From: Macrococcus lamae | GTDB taxonomy: Bacteria > Bacillota > Bacilli > Staphylococcales > Staphylococcaceae | Assembly: GCF_004359545.1 (NCBI RefSeq) | Contig: NZ_SCWB01000009.1 | Span: 1-64,000 of the forward strand | DNA: 64,000 nucleotides | Direction of reading: 5' to 3' | In this document: piece by piece, positions 47,353 through 56,928 of the stretch | Layout of the letters: each line of letters begins with the position of its first letter | Position numbering within the stretch: position 1 is the stretch's first letter | Made by a program: the position numbers and the translations under genes | The notes under the pieces: generated by a model | Database searches by the model: none | Seen by the model: only the letters and a program-made list of their open reading frames with translations | Told to the model about the DNA's origin: nothing

Positions 47353-48387
47353 ATGACGACAAGAGTGGCTATTAATGGTTTAGGTAGAATCGGAAGAATG
47401 GTATTTCGTGCTGCGGCATTAAATAACGAACTGGAGATTGTAGCTATCAATGCAAGCTATCCACCTGAGACACTTGCCCATCTCATAAAATACGATACAA
47501 CTCATGGTAAATATGAACTTGAAGTAGAGCCGATAGAGAATGGCTTGAAGGTAAACGGCAAGGAAATTAAACTGGTTTCTGAGCGTAATCCGGGATTATT
47601 ACCATGGAAAGAACTGAACATCGATATCGTAATAGAAGCAACAGGTAAATTCAATGACGCGGAAAAAGCTTCGGCGCATTTAACAGCTGGTGCAAAAAAA
47701 GTATTACTGACTGCTCCTGGTAAAGGAAACGTCCAGACAATCGTGCGCGGCGTTAACTGCAAAGGTCTTGACGTAGAGACGTTTGACGTCATTTCAAATG
47801 CATCATGTACGACGAACTGCCTGGCGCCAGTGGCTAAAGTATTAAACGAAAAGTTTGGAATCGATAATGGATTGATGACGACAGTTCATGCATATACAAA
47901 CGATCAGAAAAACCTTGATAACCCGCATAAAGATCTTCGTCGTGCACGTGCGTGCGCACAAAGCATCATCCCGACGTCAACAGGTGCCGCGAAAGCATTA
48001 TCACTTGTGCTGCCTGAATTAGAAGGTAAACTACACGGTATGGCGCTGCGTGTACCGACGACTAATGTCTCATTGGTTGACCTGGTAGTGGATTTGAAAC
48101 AGGATGTGACGGTAGAAGAAGTGAATAATGCATTCAAGGAAGCAGCTGAAGGTCCATTGAAAGGCATACTCGATATCACATTCGAACCATTAGTCAGCGT
48201 CGACTTCAATACAAACTCTATGTCATCAATCGTTGACGGTTTGTCTACCATTGTGATGGGTAACCGCAAAGTGAAAGTGCTGGCATGGTACGATAATGAA
48301 TGGGGCTACTCAACACGCGTAGTGGAACTCGCTTCATTGATGGGTCAGGCACTGAACACTAAATCTGATGATTTAGTAGAAGCATAA
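47353..48387 (+). CDS. gapB: NADP-type glyceraldehyde-3-phosphate dehydrogenase
   Basis: This is the gluconeogenic GAPDH, converting 1,3-bisphosphoglycerate to glyceraldehyde-3-phosphate. The catalytic Cys152 is in NASCTTNC. The nucleotide-binding loop reads VAINASYPPETL, lacking the aspartate that selects NAD in GapA, so an NADP preference is expected. It is 344 residues. An AAGGGGA site precedes the ATG, directly after the CcpN-like repeat. A perfect 21-bp hairpin follows. Confidence 0.96.
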   Translation: MTTRVAINGLGRIGRMVFRAAALNNELEIVAINASYPPETLAHLIKYDTTHGKYELEVEPIENGLKVNGKEIKLVSERNPGLLPWKELNIDIVIEATGKFNDAEKASAHLTAGAKKVLLTAPGKGNVQTIVRGVNCKGLDVETFDVISNASCTTNCLAPVAKVLNEKFGIDNGLMTTVHAYTNDQKNLDNPHKDLRRARACAQSIIPTSTGAAKALSLVLPELEGKLHGMALRVPTTNVSLVDLVVDLKQDVTVEEVNNAFKEAAEGPLKGILDITFEPLVSVDFNTNSMSSIVDGLSTIVMGNRKVKVLAWYDNEWGYSTRVVELASLMGQALNTKSDDLVEA

Positions 48388-48436
48388 TTAAAACAACCTC
48401 TGAAATCGAATGTTTGATTTCAGAGGTTGTTTTAAT
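48387..48436. terminator. Bidirectional terminator between gapB and the SGNH gene
   Basis: A perfect 21-bp stem (48387-48407 / 48416-48436) with an 8-base loop has A and T runs at its outer ends. Confidence 0.92.
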
Positions 48437-48442
48437 CTTAGA

Positions 48443-49144
48443 CTAATGACGTAATTGTATAGGGACTTCTGTTAATGTGTCGACAACCGCTTTAGCCATG
48501 ATGTCATAGCCGAGGACGTGAGGGTGAAGGCCGTCATCAGAGAGTTCCGGATTTAAATAATCAGTCTTGTCAGTCAATGTCATAGCTTTGTAATAATCGA
48601 TGTAAGGAATACCAGTGTAAGCGGCGAAGGTTTTCAGTTCTTCGTTAATGCGCTTGATGGTATCTGCTCTCAAAGTGAATGATTTCAGATGTGGACGGTT
48701 TGTTGATGTGACAGACGTAACAGCAATTGGAATGTGATGACTTAATGCATCATTGACCATATCCTTGATATCTTGAGTAATCTGCAGAAACAGCTGATCA
48801 CTTGTTTCCTGACTCAGTTTCTGATCTAAATCTTTTGTATTGTTGACACCTATAGACAGGATGATAAAGTCTGGTTTCAATTGCAGAGCATCGGCATAGA
48901 AGCGGCGTTTTAAGTACATCGTCCGGTCATTGGAAATCCCTCTATTGATAATGCGTTTATTATTCTTCATCGTGAAGTAGCTATCTAAATCCCAGTAGGC
49001 AGTGATGGAATCACCGATAAACAGCACACCGATCGGATCATCATGATAGAGCAGCACTTCGTTTCTTCTATTGAATTTGTCCCGTTCCTTGTTGACGGGA
49101 TTGCCTTCTTCAAATTTCTCCAGTTCTAAATAGTCAGGTCTCAT
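48443..49144 (-). CDS. SGNH/GDSL family hydrolase
   Basis: This 233-residue lipase/esterase-type hydrolase carries the four SGNH blocks. Block I is LFIGDSITAYWD (nucleophile Ser). Block II is INRGISNDRT (Gly). Block III is ILSIGVNNTKD (Asn). Block V is LSDDGLHPHVLGY (Asp and His). There is no signal peptide, so it is cytosolic; the substrate is unknown. AGGAGG lies 7 bases before the ATG. It is inserted on the opposite strand between gapB and nrdR, which I recall as adjacent in staphylococci, so it may be a lineage-specific gain. Confidence 0.9.
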   Translation of the reverse strand: MRPDYLELEKFEEGNPVNKERDKFNRRNEVLLYHDDPIGVLFIGDSITAYWDLDSYFTMKNNKRIINRGISNDRTMYLKRRFYADALQLKPDFIILSIGVNNTKDLDQKLSQETSDQLFLQITQDIKDMVNDALSHHIPIAVTSVTSTNRPHLKSFTLRADTIKRINEELKTFAAYTGIPYIDYYKAMTLTDKTDYLNPELSDDGLHPHVLGYDIMAKAVVDTLTEVPIQLRH

Positions 49145-49257
49145 GTGTCATCCTCCTAATGTGATAAAGTATACCCGATTTAATGTTTTTTCTAACGGTT
49201 TTTAACTCCTTATGAATCATGTATAATAAGATGATAACAATGAATGAGGTGAATGTC

Positions 49258-49722
49258 TTGAGATGTCCGAAATGCAGTTATAGTCAGTCCAAAGTTGTGG
49301 ATTCCAGACATGCCGATGACTTAGCAGCCATTAGACGCAGACGTGAGTGCGAGCAGTGCGGCGCCCGGTTTACCACCTTTGAACGGATAGAACTTGCACC
49401 GTTGATCGTTGTAAAAAAGGACGGCACAAGACAGGCATTTAATCGTGACAAAGTTCTAGGTGGTCTTGTCAGAGCAAGTGAAAAACGTCCGGTTGCGTTT
49501 GATGAGTTAGAAAAAATAACGAATGAAATTGAATTTCAATTACGTGAAAGCGGCAAGAATGAAGTATCTTCTGTAGATATCGGCGAGCTTGTCATGGATG
49601 AGCTGATGCAGCTTGATCAAGTATCTTACGTACGCTTTGCATCAGTGTATAAGGAGTTTAAAGATGTAGACCAGCTGCTGAGCACCATGCAGGGTATTTT
49701 AAATGATAAAGATAAGAAGTAG
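49258..49722 (+). CDS. nrdR: Ribonucleotide reductase repressor NrdR
   Basis: This ATP/dATP-sensing repressor binds NrdR boxes at ribonucleotide reductase genes. The zinc ribbon has Cys3, Cys6, Cys31 and Cys34, and the ATP-cone domain (about 49-139) contains [17 protein letters not shown]. The product begins [12 protein letters not shown] if it starts at the TTG at 49258, matching the family's N-terminus. GAGGTGA lies about 8 bases upstream. Upstream in-frame codons give a non-conserved extension. It heads the nrdR-dnaB-dnaI group. Length 154 residues. Confidence 0.95.
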   Translation: MRCPKCSYSQSKVVDSRHADDLAAIRRRRECEQCGARFTTFERIELAPLIVVKKDGTRQAFNRDKVLGGLVRASEKRPVAFDELEKITNEIEFQLRESGKNEVSSVDIGELVMDELMQLDQVSYVRFASVYKEFKDVDQLLSTMQGILNDKDKK

Positions 49723-49730
49723 GTGTTGGT

Positions 49731-51068
49731 GTGCATTATTTTTCCGGGTTAAGACCCGCTGATTCATTTATCGTCCATACGAATTATGTGCAGTCGTCGT
49801 TATCTGAAGACGTGCTGAAACGATTGTACATACCGCTTATCGGACTTGAAAGTATAGCGGTCTATCAGTACTTAAGTCAGTTTATTAACGGGCATCAAGT
49901 ATCGGAGCCGGAGACCCATTATTTGATTTTGAATGAACTGAAAATGAATTTAAGTCATTTTGAGCAGCTGCGTGAACGGCTGGAAGCCATTGGTCTGATA
50001 AAGACATTTTTAAAAACAGGAGAAGATCAGTGTTTTGTCTATAAACTGATCAGTCCTGTCATGCCAGCTCAGTTCTTCAATGATCCGATGCTGTCGGTTT
50101 TCTTGTTCCAGGTGGTCGGTAAAGAGCGGTTTCAGCAACTGAAGAAACACTTCTGCACGGATACGATAGATCTGTCAGACTACCGCGATGTCTCAAAAAA
50201 TTATATGGACGTGTTCGGTACGCCGAAAGAACCAAATCACAGCATTTTCAATGATAATGAGAAAATCATCAAGACAAATGACTCGCTCGGTATTCCAGTT
50301 CATCAGCAGACGTTCGACTTTGATCTGCTCGAGATGCTCCTCAATCAGAACTTGATTACACGTGAACAGCTGCCTAAGGAAACATGTGAACTCATCACTC
50401 AGCTATCTGTGCTGTATGACATTGCGCCGACGGACATGCGCCGAATCATCCTGCAGTCGTTAAGTGCAGATCAGACTATTTCGCATGAAGACCTGCGCAA
50501 AAATGCACGTGACTTCTATCAGCTTGAGCATCAAGGTAATTTACCTATTTTGACAGAAGCGCGTAAGTCTGAAGAAACAGAAGATCAGACGCAGCTGTCA
50601 TGGTTTGAGATGATGGATACGACAAGTCCTATCGTTATGCTTGCATCTATCAGTAAGTCAGAACCGACACAGAAACAAAAACGCATGATAGAAACCATCA
50701 TAGAACGTGAAAAACTGTCGTTTGGTGTCATCAATGTTCTGCTGCAGTACGTGATGTTCACGAGTGATATGAAGCTCCCGCAAAGTTATATCGAAGAAAT
50801 TGCATCGAACTGGAAAAAGCTGAAGTTTGAATCCAGCAGGCAGGCATATGATCATGTGAAAAAACTTCAGAAACAGCAGGCTGAAAGAAAAACAGAGCAG
50901 AAAGTACACAAAACCCGTCTGCGGCCGTCCTATGAAAAAACACCTGAATGGGTCGCGCAGATGAAAGAAGGAAGTGTGCCTGTTGCAGCACATGAAGACG
51001 ACTCACTTGAAGCTGAAAAACGTCAGCTTGAGCAGGAGCTGAAGAATTTCTGGAAGGAGGATAACTGA
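49731..51068 (+). CDS. dnaB: Replication initiation and membrane attachment protein DnaB
   Basis: This Firmicute-specific primosome protein acts with DnaD and DnaI to load the replicative helicase at oriC and restart sites. It is 445 residues with two DnaD-like domains (DDBH1/DDBH2 type) and no ATPase motif. The C-terminal part has a repeat-like FGVINVLLQYV and NWKKLKFESSRQAYDHVKKL. The start is a GTG with AGGTG upstream. It overlaps dnaI by one base. The name follows Bacillus usage; it is not the E. coli helicase DnaB. Confidence 0.93.
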   Translation: MHYFSGLRPADSFIVHTNYVQSSLSEDVLKRLYIPLIGLESIAVYQYLSQFINGHQVSEPETHYLILNELKMNLSHFEQLRERLEAIGLIKTFLKTGEDQCFVYKLISPVMPAQFFNDPMLSVFLFQVVGKERFQQLKKHFCTDTIDLSDYRDVSKNYMDVFGTPKEPNHSIFNDNEKIIKTNDSLGIPVHQQTFDFDLLEMLLNQNLITREQLPKETCELITQLSVLYDIAPTDMRRIILQSLSADQTISHEDLRKNARDFYQLEHQGNLPILTEARKSEETEDQTQLSWFEMMDTTSPIVMLASISKSEPTQKQKRMIETIIEREKLSFGVINVLLQYVMFTSDMKLPQSYIEEIASNWKKLKFESSRQAYDHVKKLQKQQAERKTEQKVHKTRLRPSYEKTPEWVAQMKEGSVPVAAHEDDSLEAEKRQLEQELKNFWKEDN

Positions 51069-51988
51069 TGAAGCCATTCAGTGCATTTTTAAAAGAAAAT
51101 CCCGGCTTACAGGCACGTATTGATCAAGTTAAACAAGAGACGTTGAATGATGATGAAATCAGAGCATTCCTGATGGAACATCCTGATGTGACGGATGAGA
51201 TGATCGATAAAGACCTGTCCATACTACAGGAGTATAAAGATCAGTCTAAAATGTGTGGCCGTTGTCAGAGCTACGGCACGTGCATCAACTTCGTCAAAGG
51301 ACATACGCCAATGCTATATGTTGAAGATAAGCGGATTAAGATTGCTTACTCTCCTTGTCCAAACAAAAAAGTGTATGACGAAGAACTCAAGATGAAGGAA
51401 TACGTCACAGCAATGCATGTCCCGTATGAAATACTGAACGCAAAAATTGATGCAGTGGATCTGGAAACGTCGGAACGACTGAATATTGTCAGACAGGCGA
51501 TACAGATCTGTAATGATATCGCTGCAGGAAAACCGACGAAAGGGATGTATATTCACGGCAGCTTCGGTACCGGTAAGTCATTTATTTTAGGTGCTATTGC
51601 CAATCAGCTGAAAGAAAAGCATGTCTATACGACTATATTCTATGTGCCGGAATTCATCCGTGAGCTGAAGTCAGGATTCAATGACAATACGTTTGAACAG
51701 AAGCTTGACCGGGTGAAAAAAAGTCCGGTGCTGATGCTTGACGATATCGGTGCTGAAGATTTGACGCCGTGGGTACGAGATGAAGTGCTCGGACCGCTGC
51801 TGCATCATAGAATGATGAATCAGCTGCCGACGTTTTTCTCCTCGAACTTTAACCTGGAAGAACTCGAACATCACTTCGCCAATACAAGAAACGGCGTTGA
51901 AAAGACGAAAGCGCTCCGCATGATGGAACGCCTTTACGCTTTAGCGAATGTTTATCAGTTATCCGGAAAAAATTATCGGCGCTCTTGA
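51068..51988 (+). CDS. dnaI: Primosomal helicase loader DnaI
   Basis: This AAA+ ATPase loads DnaC helicase onto single-stranded DNA. The N-terminal helicase-binding domain contains a cysteine cluster (CGRCQSYGTC, then CPNKK) that likely binds zinc. Walker A is GSFGTGKSF and Walker B LMLDDIGAE. The 306 residues are complete. Its ATG overlaps the dnaB stop by one base. A new promoter for the thrS T-box begins over its stop codon. Confidence 0.95.
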   Translation: MKPFSAFLKENPGLQARIDQVKQETLNDDEIRAFLMEHPDVTDEMIDKDLSILQEYKDQSKMCGRCQSYGTCINFVKGHTPMLYVEDKRIKIAYSPCPNKKVYDEELKMKEYVTAMHVPYEILNAKIDAVDLETSERLNIVRQAIQICNDIAAGKPTKGMYIHGSFGTGKSFILGAIANQLKEKHVYTTIFYVPEFIRELKSGFNDNTFEQKLDRVKKSPVLMLDDIGAEDLTPWVRDEVLGPLLHHRMMNQLPTFFSSNFNLEELEHHFANTRNGVEKTKALRMMERLYALANVYQLSGKNYRRS

Positions 51989-52012
51989 AATATAGGAATG
52001 GCAGTGTATAAT
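51985..52012 (+). promoter_or_regulatory. thrS promoter
   Basis: TTGAAA (51985-51990, overlapping the dnaI stop) and TATAAT (52007-52012) are 16 bases apart. Confidence 0.75.
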
Positions 52013-52019
52013 AGAACTA

Positions 52020-52235
52020 TAATTCAACAATAAGAGGACAAGATGATTCTGATGTCTTACTAAGCGAGCCGGAGACTGGTGTAAGTCCGGATAAGTGCAG
52101 CATCGTTACTCCCTTTTTCTATTGGCAATTAAACGTTGCCCGGCTCAAGACCGTTATCTTATGCAGAGTTGCCTTATGGCGATTAGGGTGGTACCGCGGA
52201 ATGACTCCGTCCCTTTTGGGATGGGGTCTTTTTGC
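52020..52235 (+). promoter_or_regulatory. Thr-specific T-box riboswitch
   Basis: This leader senses uncharged tRNA and controls read-through into thrS. The T-box core AGGGTGGTACCGCGGA is at 52185-52200. Stem I has an AGCGAGCCGG segment and CTGGTGTAAGTCCGG. A terminator (52204-52233; GACTCCGTCCC / GGGATGGGGTC then TTTTT) follows. ACT at 52108-52110 sits in the expected specifier loop and would read threonine. The specifier position is a manual fold, not computed. Confidence 0.92.
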
Positions 52236-52270
52236 GTTCTTATATATTAAAATTTAAAGGAGTGTTCATG

Positions 52271-54199
52271 ATGAGTGAGATTAATATTAAATTTCCGGAT
52301 GGTAACGAAAAAGTATTTGAAAGCGGCGTGACAACTGAAGACATCGCAGGATCAATCAGTCCTGGATTGAAGAAAAAGGCGTTAGCCGGCAAGTTCAACG
52401 GGCAGCTGGTGGATCTGTCGACTCAACTTGAGACAGACGGTAGCATAGAAATCATCACACCGGAATCGAAAGAAGGGATTGAAGTCCTTCGTCATTCAAC
52501 AGCTCATCTGATGGCACAAGCCTTGAAACGTCTCTATGGAAATGTGCATTTCGGTGTAGGACCTGTCATTGAAGGAGGGTTCTACTATGATTTTGATGCA
52601 GAGCACAAAGTATCTAGTGAAGATCTAGCAGATATTGAAAAAACAATGCGTCAGATTGTCGGAGAGAATATTGCGATTGAACGCCGTGTCGTATCGCGCG
52701 CAGAAGCGAAGGAAGTCTTCCAGGATGATCCGTACAAACAGGAACTGATTGATGCGATTCCAGCAGACGAAAACGTAACGCTTTATTCACAAGGTGAATT
52801 CACTGATCTGTGCCGCGGTGTCCATGTGCCGTCAACAGCAAAGATCAAGGAATTCAAATTGTTATCAACAGCCGGTGCTTATTGGCGCGGCGACGCGAAC
52901 AACAAAATGCTGCAGCGGATATATGGGACTGCGTTCTTCGACAAGAAAGCACTGAAAGAACATCTGCAGATACTTGAGGAACGTAAAGAACGCGACCACC
53001 GGAAAATCGGTAAAGAACTGGAGTTGTTTGCTACTAATCCATTGATTGGTGCGGGACTGCCGCTCTGGTTGCCAAATGGTGCGACAATACGCCGCGAGCT
53101 GGAACGTTATATCGTCGACAAAGAAGTCGCACTTGGCTATGACCATGTGTATACACCTGTGATGGGTTCTGTTGATCTGTATAAGACATCAGGACACTGG
53201 GATCACTATCAGGATGATATGTTCCCGGTCATGGAAATGGAGAACGAGTCGCTTGTTCTTCGGCCGATGAACTGTCCTCACCATATGATGGTCTACAAAA
53301 ATTCGATGCACAGCTACCGTGAACTGCCGATCCGTATCGCTGAGCTCGGCATGCAGCATCGTTACGAGGCGAGCGGCGCAGTATCTGGTCTGCAGCGTGT
53401 CCGCGGAATGACATTGAACGATGCGCATATCTTCGTCCGTCCGGATCAGATTAAAGATGAGTTCAAGCGCGTTGTACAGCTCGTTATTGATGTGTACGAA
53501 GACTTCAAGTTTAAAGATTATACATTCCGTCTGTCTTACCGTGATCCAGAAGACACAGAGAAATATTTCCAGGATGATGCCATGTGGGAACGAGCTCAAG
53601 GGATGCTGAAAGAAGCGGTCGACGAGCTGGGCCTTGATTACGAGGAAGCACCGGGCGAAGCAGCATTCTACGGTCCGAAGCTTGACGTGCAGGTGAAGAC
53701 AGCGCTAGGCAAAGAAGAGACATTATCGACTGTACAGCTCGACTTCCTGCTGCCTGAACGCTTTGATCTGACTTATGTCGGCAGTGACGGTGCCAATCAT
53801 CGTCCCGTTGTCATTCACCGTGGTGTCATCTCAACGATGGAACGATTTGTTGCCTTTCTGACAGAAGAATATAAAGGGGCTTATCCAACATGGCTTGCAC
53901 CGAACCAGCTGGAAATCATCCCTGTTTCCAATGATGTTCACTATGATTATGCAAGAGCACTATTCGATGAACTGAAGTCACACGGTGTGCGCTGCCATAT
54001 TGATGACCGTGCAGAGAAGATGGGCTACAAAATTCGTGAAGCTCAGATGCACAAAGTTCCTTATCAGATTGTCGTCGGCGATAAAGAAGTAGAAAATAAT
54101 GAAGTCAACGTCCGCCAGTACGGTAAGAAGGAATCTCTGACAATGGAGCGCGAGGAATTCATCTGGAAGCTGGTCGATGAAATCCATCTTAAAAAATAA
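52271..54199 (+). CDS. thrS: Threonyl-tRNA synthetase
   Basis: This class II synthetase charges tRNA-Thr. The N-terminal TGS domain (about 1-62) is followed by the editing domain, containing [16 protein letters not shown] and the [10 protein letters not shown] segment. The catalytic core has [13 protein letters not shown] (zinc ligand), [15 protein letters not shown] (motif 2) and [14 protein letters not shown] (motif 3). The anticodon-binding domain ends the 642-residue protein. Of two adjacent ATGs, the second (52271) has the better spacing from AAAGGAG. T-box controlled. Confidence 0.97.
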   Translation: MSEINIKFPDGNEKVFESGVTTEDIAGSISPGLKKKALAGKFNGQLVDLSTQLETDGSIEIITPESKEGIEVLRHSTAHLMAQALKRLYGNVHFGVGPVIEGGFYYDFDAEHKVSSEDLADIEKTMRQIVGENIAIERRVVSRAEAKEVFQDDPYKQELIDAIPADENVTLYSQGEFTDLCRGVHVPSTAKIKEFKLLSTAGAYWRGDANNKMLQRIYGTAFFDKKALKEHLQILEERKERDHRKIGKELELFATNPLIGAGLPLWLPNGATIRRELERYIVDKEVALGYDHVYTPVMGSVDLYKTSGHWDHYQDDMFPVMEMENESLVLRPMNCPHHMMVYKNSMHSYRELPIRIAELGMQHRYEASGAVSGLQRVRGMTLNDAHIFVRPDQIKDEFKRVVQLVIDVYEDFKFKDYTFRLSYRDPEDTEKYFQDDAMWERAQGMLKEAVDELGLDYEEAPGEAAFYGPKLDVQVKTALGKEETLSTVQLDFLLPERFDLTYVGSDGANHRPVVIHRGVISTMERFVAFLTEEYKGAYPTWLAPNQLEIIPVSNDVHYDYARALFDELKSHGVRCHIDDRAEKMGYKIREAQMHKVPYQIVVGDKEVENNEVNVRQYGKKESLTMEREEFIWKLVDEIHLKK

Positions 54200-54200
54200 G

Positions 54201-54229
54201 TTGTGAAATCACTGGGATTACGGTATAGT
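54201..54229 (+). promoter_or_regulatory. lysP promoter
   Basis: TTGTGA (54201-54206) and TATAGT (54224-54229) are separated by 17 bases, immediately after thrS. Confidence 0.65.
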
Positions 54230-54250
54230 AAAACAAAATATAATATTCCT

Positions 54251-54463
54251 CAAAAAGAGGTAGAGGTTGCAATGAAGAAGAGTAGCACTGCTGATACGGT
54301 ATCACGTAAATGAAGCAGTGTGAAAGGCGCCATTGCCGAAGTTTCTCCTGATGATAACAAGGAGCGGCTGGGCTGATATAGAAGATATATCAGACTGTCA
54401 CAATCCGTGATGCGCTACTTAACACAACAGGTGTGCATCTATGTGATGTGCACCTCTTTTTGT
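54251..54463 (+). promoter_or_regulatory. Lysine riboswitch (L box) upstream of lysP
   Basis: The leader has the L-box hallmarks AGAGGTAGAGGTTGC, AAGAGTA, GAAAGGCGCCATTGCCGAAG and GGAGCGGCTGGGCTG. It ends in a terminator hairpin (arms 54429-54439 and 54445-54455) with CTTTTT. Lysine binding is expected to favour termination and so limit lysine import. Confidence 0.93.
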
Positions 54464-54480
54464 GTGACGAGAGGTGACAT

Positions 54481-55962
54481 ATGAGCAATACAGAAGTACA
54501 ACGTAAATTAAAGCCCCGTCATATTTCGATGATAGCGATCGGCGGCTGTATCGGTACCGGACTGTTTATGACATCAGGCGGTGCTATTCGCGAAGCGGGA
54601 CCCGGCGGTGCGCTACTTGCATTTGCCATTATCGGACTGATGGTCTTCTTCCTGATGACGAGTCTTGGCGAGATGGCGACATACTTACCGATATCAGGGT
54701 CATTCTCAACTTATGCGACACGATTTGTCGATCCGTCTCTCGGCTTTGCGCTCGGCTGGAACTACTGGTTCAACTGGGTCATTACAGTAGCAGCTGACGT
54801 CAGTATCGCGAGTTCGGTTATCAAGTACTGGAGCGTCTTTGATTTTCTTCCGGCATGGGCATGGAGTTTTGTGTTCCTGGCGATTATTTTCGGTCTGAAT
54901 ACACTGAGTGTCAAAGTCTATGGTGAAAGTGAGTACTGGTTCGCCTTGATCAAAGTTGTGACCGTGATTTTGTTCATAGGTATCGGTCTGTTGACAATCT
55001 TCGGTATTCTAGGCGGCGAGTTTATCGGATTTTCTAATTTCACAGCAGGAGACGCACCGTTCCTCGGTCAAAACCTGACACAGTCATTCCTGACTATTCT
55101 CGGAGTCTTCTTAGTTGCAGGATTCAGTTTTCAGGGGACAGAGCTGGTGGGCATTACGGCTGGTGAATCGGAAGAACCGGAAAAAACGATTCCGAAAGCA
55201 ATCAACCAAGTGTTCTGGCGCATTCTTATTTTCTATATACTCGCGATATTAGTCATCGGGCTGATTATTCCATATACAAATCCAAACTTGATGGGCGGGG
55301 ATGACATTGCGAAGTCGCCGTTTACACTTGTATTCGAAAATGCAGGGCTTGCATTTGCGGCGTCATTTATGAATGCGGTCATTCTGACATCGATTTTGTC
55401 AGCGGGTAACTCAGGCATGTATGCTTCTACTCGTATGCTCTATGCGATGGGTAAAGATGGTCTTGCATCAAAGAAATTCTCTGAAGTGAACCGTCAAGGG
55501 GTACCGATTCCAAGTCTGCTTGCGACATTTATCGTAGTGATCATTATCTTCTTAGTGGAACGCCTGGCAAACGGTGCTTACGAATATATCGTTGCAGCGA
55601 GTGGGATGACGGGTTTCATCGCATGGCTCGGTATAGCGATTAGTCATTACCGTTTCAGACGCGCGTTCTATGCACAGAAAAAAGATTTATCAGTTCTAAA
55701 ATACCGGGCGAAGTTATTCCCGTTCGGACCGATATTCGCATTTCTGTTATGTACCATCGTTATTCTCGGGCAGGATGTAGACCTTGTAACCGGCGGTAAG
55801 TTTGAATGGGATTCCGTGCTGATTACTTACATGGGAATACCTGTGTTCTTGTTCTTCTATTTCTACCATAAGCTGAAGTATAAAACGAAGAAGATCCCGC
55901 TCAATCAGGTCGACCTGTCACAGGCACATGATATGAGTGAATATGAAAAAATTAACGTTTGA
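54481..55962 (+). CDS. lysP: Lysine-specific permease
   Basis: This 493-residue APC-superfamily transporter with 12 predicted helices carries MIAIGGCIGTGLFMTSGGAI at the first helix, plus GTELVGITAGESEEPEKTIP and SAGNSGMYASTRMLYAMGKDG. The protein family includes LysP and other amino acid permeases. The lysine riboswitch directly upstream supports lysine as the substrate. GAGAGGTGA precedes the ATG. Its stop codon overlaps the -35 box of the infC operon promoter. Confidence 0.95.
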   Translation: MSNTEVQRKLKPRHISMIAIGGCIGTGLFMTSGGAIREAGPGGALLAFAIIGLMVFFLMTSLGEMATYLPISGSFSTYATRFVDPSLGFALGWNYWFNWVITVAADVSIASSVIKYWSVFDFLPAWAWSFVFLAIIFGLNTLSVKVYGESEYWFALIKVVTVILFIGIGLLTIFGILGGEFIGFSNFTAGDAPFLGQNLTQSFLTILGVFLVAGFSFQGTELVGITAGESEEPEKTIPKAINQVFWRILIFYILAILVIGLIIPYTNPNLMGGDDIAKSPFTLVFENAGLAFAASFMNAVILTSILSAGNSGMYASTRMLYAMGKDGLASKKFSEVNRQGVPIPSLLATFIVVIIIFLVERLANGAYEYIVAASGMTGFIAWLGIAISHYRFRRAFYAQKKDLSVLKYRAKLFPFGPIFAFLLCTIVILGQDVDLVTGGKFEWDSVLITYMGIPVFLFFYFYHKLKYKTKKIPLNQVDLSQAHDMSEYEKINV

Positions 55963-55987
55963 CAATGTTGAATCATCCTGTTATACT
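55959..55987 (+). promoter_or_regulatory. infC-rpmI-rplT promoter
   Basis: A perfect TTGACA (55959-55964) and TATACT (55982-55987) are 17 bases apart. The -35 box overlaps the lysP stop codon. Confidence 0.9.
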
Positions 55988-55993
55988 TTAGTC

Positions 55994-56124
55994 TGTTGAA
56001 TACGAAACGGACAAGTAGAAGCATCCCGCTTCTCACCTTGAAGACGCCGAGAGCTGTTACAAGGTAAAATAACATGATCAAACATGTCTATTTTTGCGGG
56101 TGCCTTGTGCGCCTGCTTTTTTTG
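55994..56124 (+). promoter_or_regulatory. L20 leader with attenuator
   Basis: The 5' leader of the infC operon has helices resembling the L20-binding fold (AGAAGC / GCTTCT, and ACCTTG with ACAAGGT). It ends in a terminator (GCGGGTGCC paired with GCGCCTGC, then TTTTTTT, about 56096-56124). L20 is known in related Firmicutes to repress the operon this way. The assignment is by visual resemblance and context. Confidence 0.85.
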
Positions 56125-56157
56125 TTCGTCTAGTAAATCCAATAGGAGGTGTCAATC

Positions 56158-56685
56158 ATAGCTAAAGATCAAACGCAAATCAATGACAAAATCCGTGCAA
56201 GAGAACTTCGATTAATCGGACATGACGGTGCTCAGCTAGGTGTTAAGACTAAAGTCGAAGCCATCGAAATCGCAGAACGTGTGAATTTGGATGTCGTACT
56301 TGTCGCGCCTAATGCAAAACCACCTGTTGCAAAGATCATGGACTACGGTAAGTTCAAGTTCGAACAGCAGAAGAAGGAAAAAGAAGCACGTAAAAATCAG
56401 AAGATTGTTGTTGTCAAAGAAATCAGATTAAGCCCGACAATCGAAGAGAATGACTTTAACACGAAGTTGAAAAACGGTCGTAAATTCCTTGAAAAGAACG
56501 ATAAAGTTAAAGTATCTATCCGCTTCAGAGGTCGTGCAATCACGCATAAGGAATTTGGTCAACGAGTGCTTGAGAAATTTGCTGATGAGTGTAAAGATAT
56601 CGCCACAGTTGAACAAAGACCGAAGATGGATGGTCGCTCAATGTTCTTGATGCTCACACCAATCGTCGACAAAAAACAAAACTAG
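56158..56685 (+). CDS. infC: Translation initiation factor IF-3
   Basis: IF-3 binds the 30S subunit and checks the start codon and initiator tRNA. The N-domain has [12 protein letters not shown], the linker is rich in lysine ([17 protein letters not shown]), and the C-domain has [12 protein letters not shown]. No ATG lies near AGGAGG (56144-56149). The in-frame GTG at 56149 overlaps that site. ATA at 56158 is 8 bases from it and begins the conserved AKDQTQIND sequence, so a rare ATA start is favoured; ATC at 56155 is also possible. Unusual starts in infC are known to allow IF-3 autoregulation. First gene of infC-rpmI-rplT. Confidence 0.93.
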   Translation: MAKDQTQINDKIRARELRLIGHDGAQLGVKTKVEAIEIAERVNLDVVLVAPNAKPPVAKIMDYGKFKFEQQKKEKEARKNQKIVVVKEIRLSPTIEENDFNTKLKNGRKFLEKNDKVKVSIRFRGRAITHKEFGQRVLEKFADECKDIATVEQRPKMDGRSMFLMLTPIVDKKQN

Positions 56686-56697
56686 GAGGACAATATA

Positions 56698-56898
56698 ATG
56701 CCTAAAATGAAAACTCACCGCGGAGCAGCGAAACGTGTTAAAAGAACTGGTTCAGGTAAATTAAAACGCTCTAGAGCTTACACGTCTCACCTTTTCGCTA
56801 ACAAATCAACTAAACAGAAACGTGGACTGCGTAAAGCGTCATTAGTATCTAAAGGCGATCAAAAACGCGTTGCACAAATGCTGACATACGTAAAATAA
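56698..56898 (+). CDS. rpmI: 50S ribosomal protein L35
   Basis: This 66-residue, very basic large-subunit protein starts [20 protein letters not shown] and contains the [11 protein letters not shown] segment. The length and sequence are typical. AGGAGG lies 8 bases upstream of the ATG. It sits between infC and rplT, the standard order. Confidence 0.98.
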   Translation: MPKMKTHRGAAKRVKRTGSGKLKRSRAYTSHLFANKSTKQKRGLRKASLVSKGDQKRVAQMLTYVK

Positions 56899-56928
56899 TA
56901 ATAGGATTAATACTAAGGAGGAATTATC

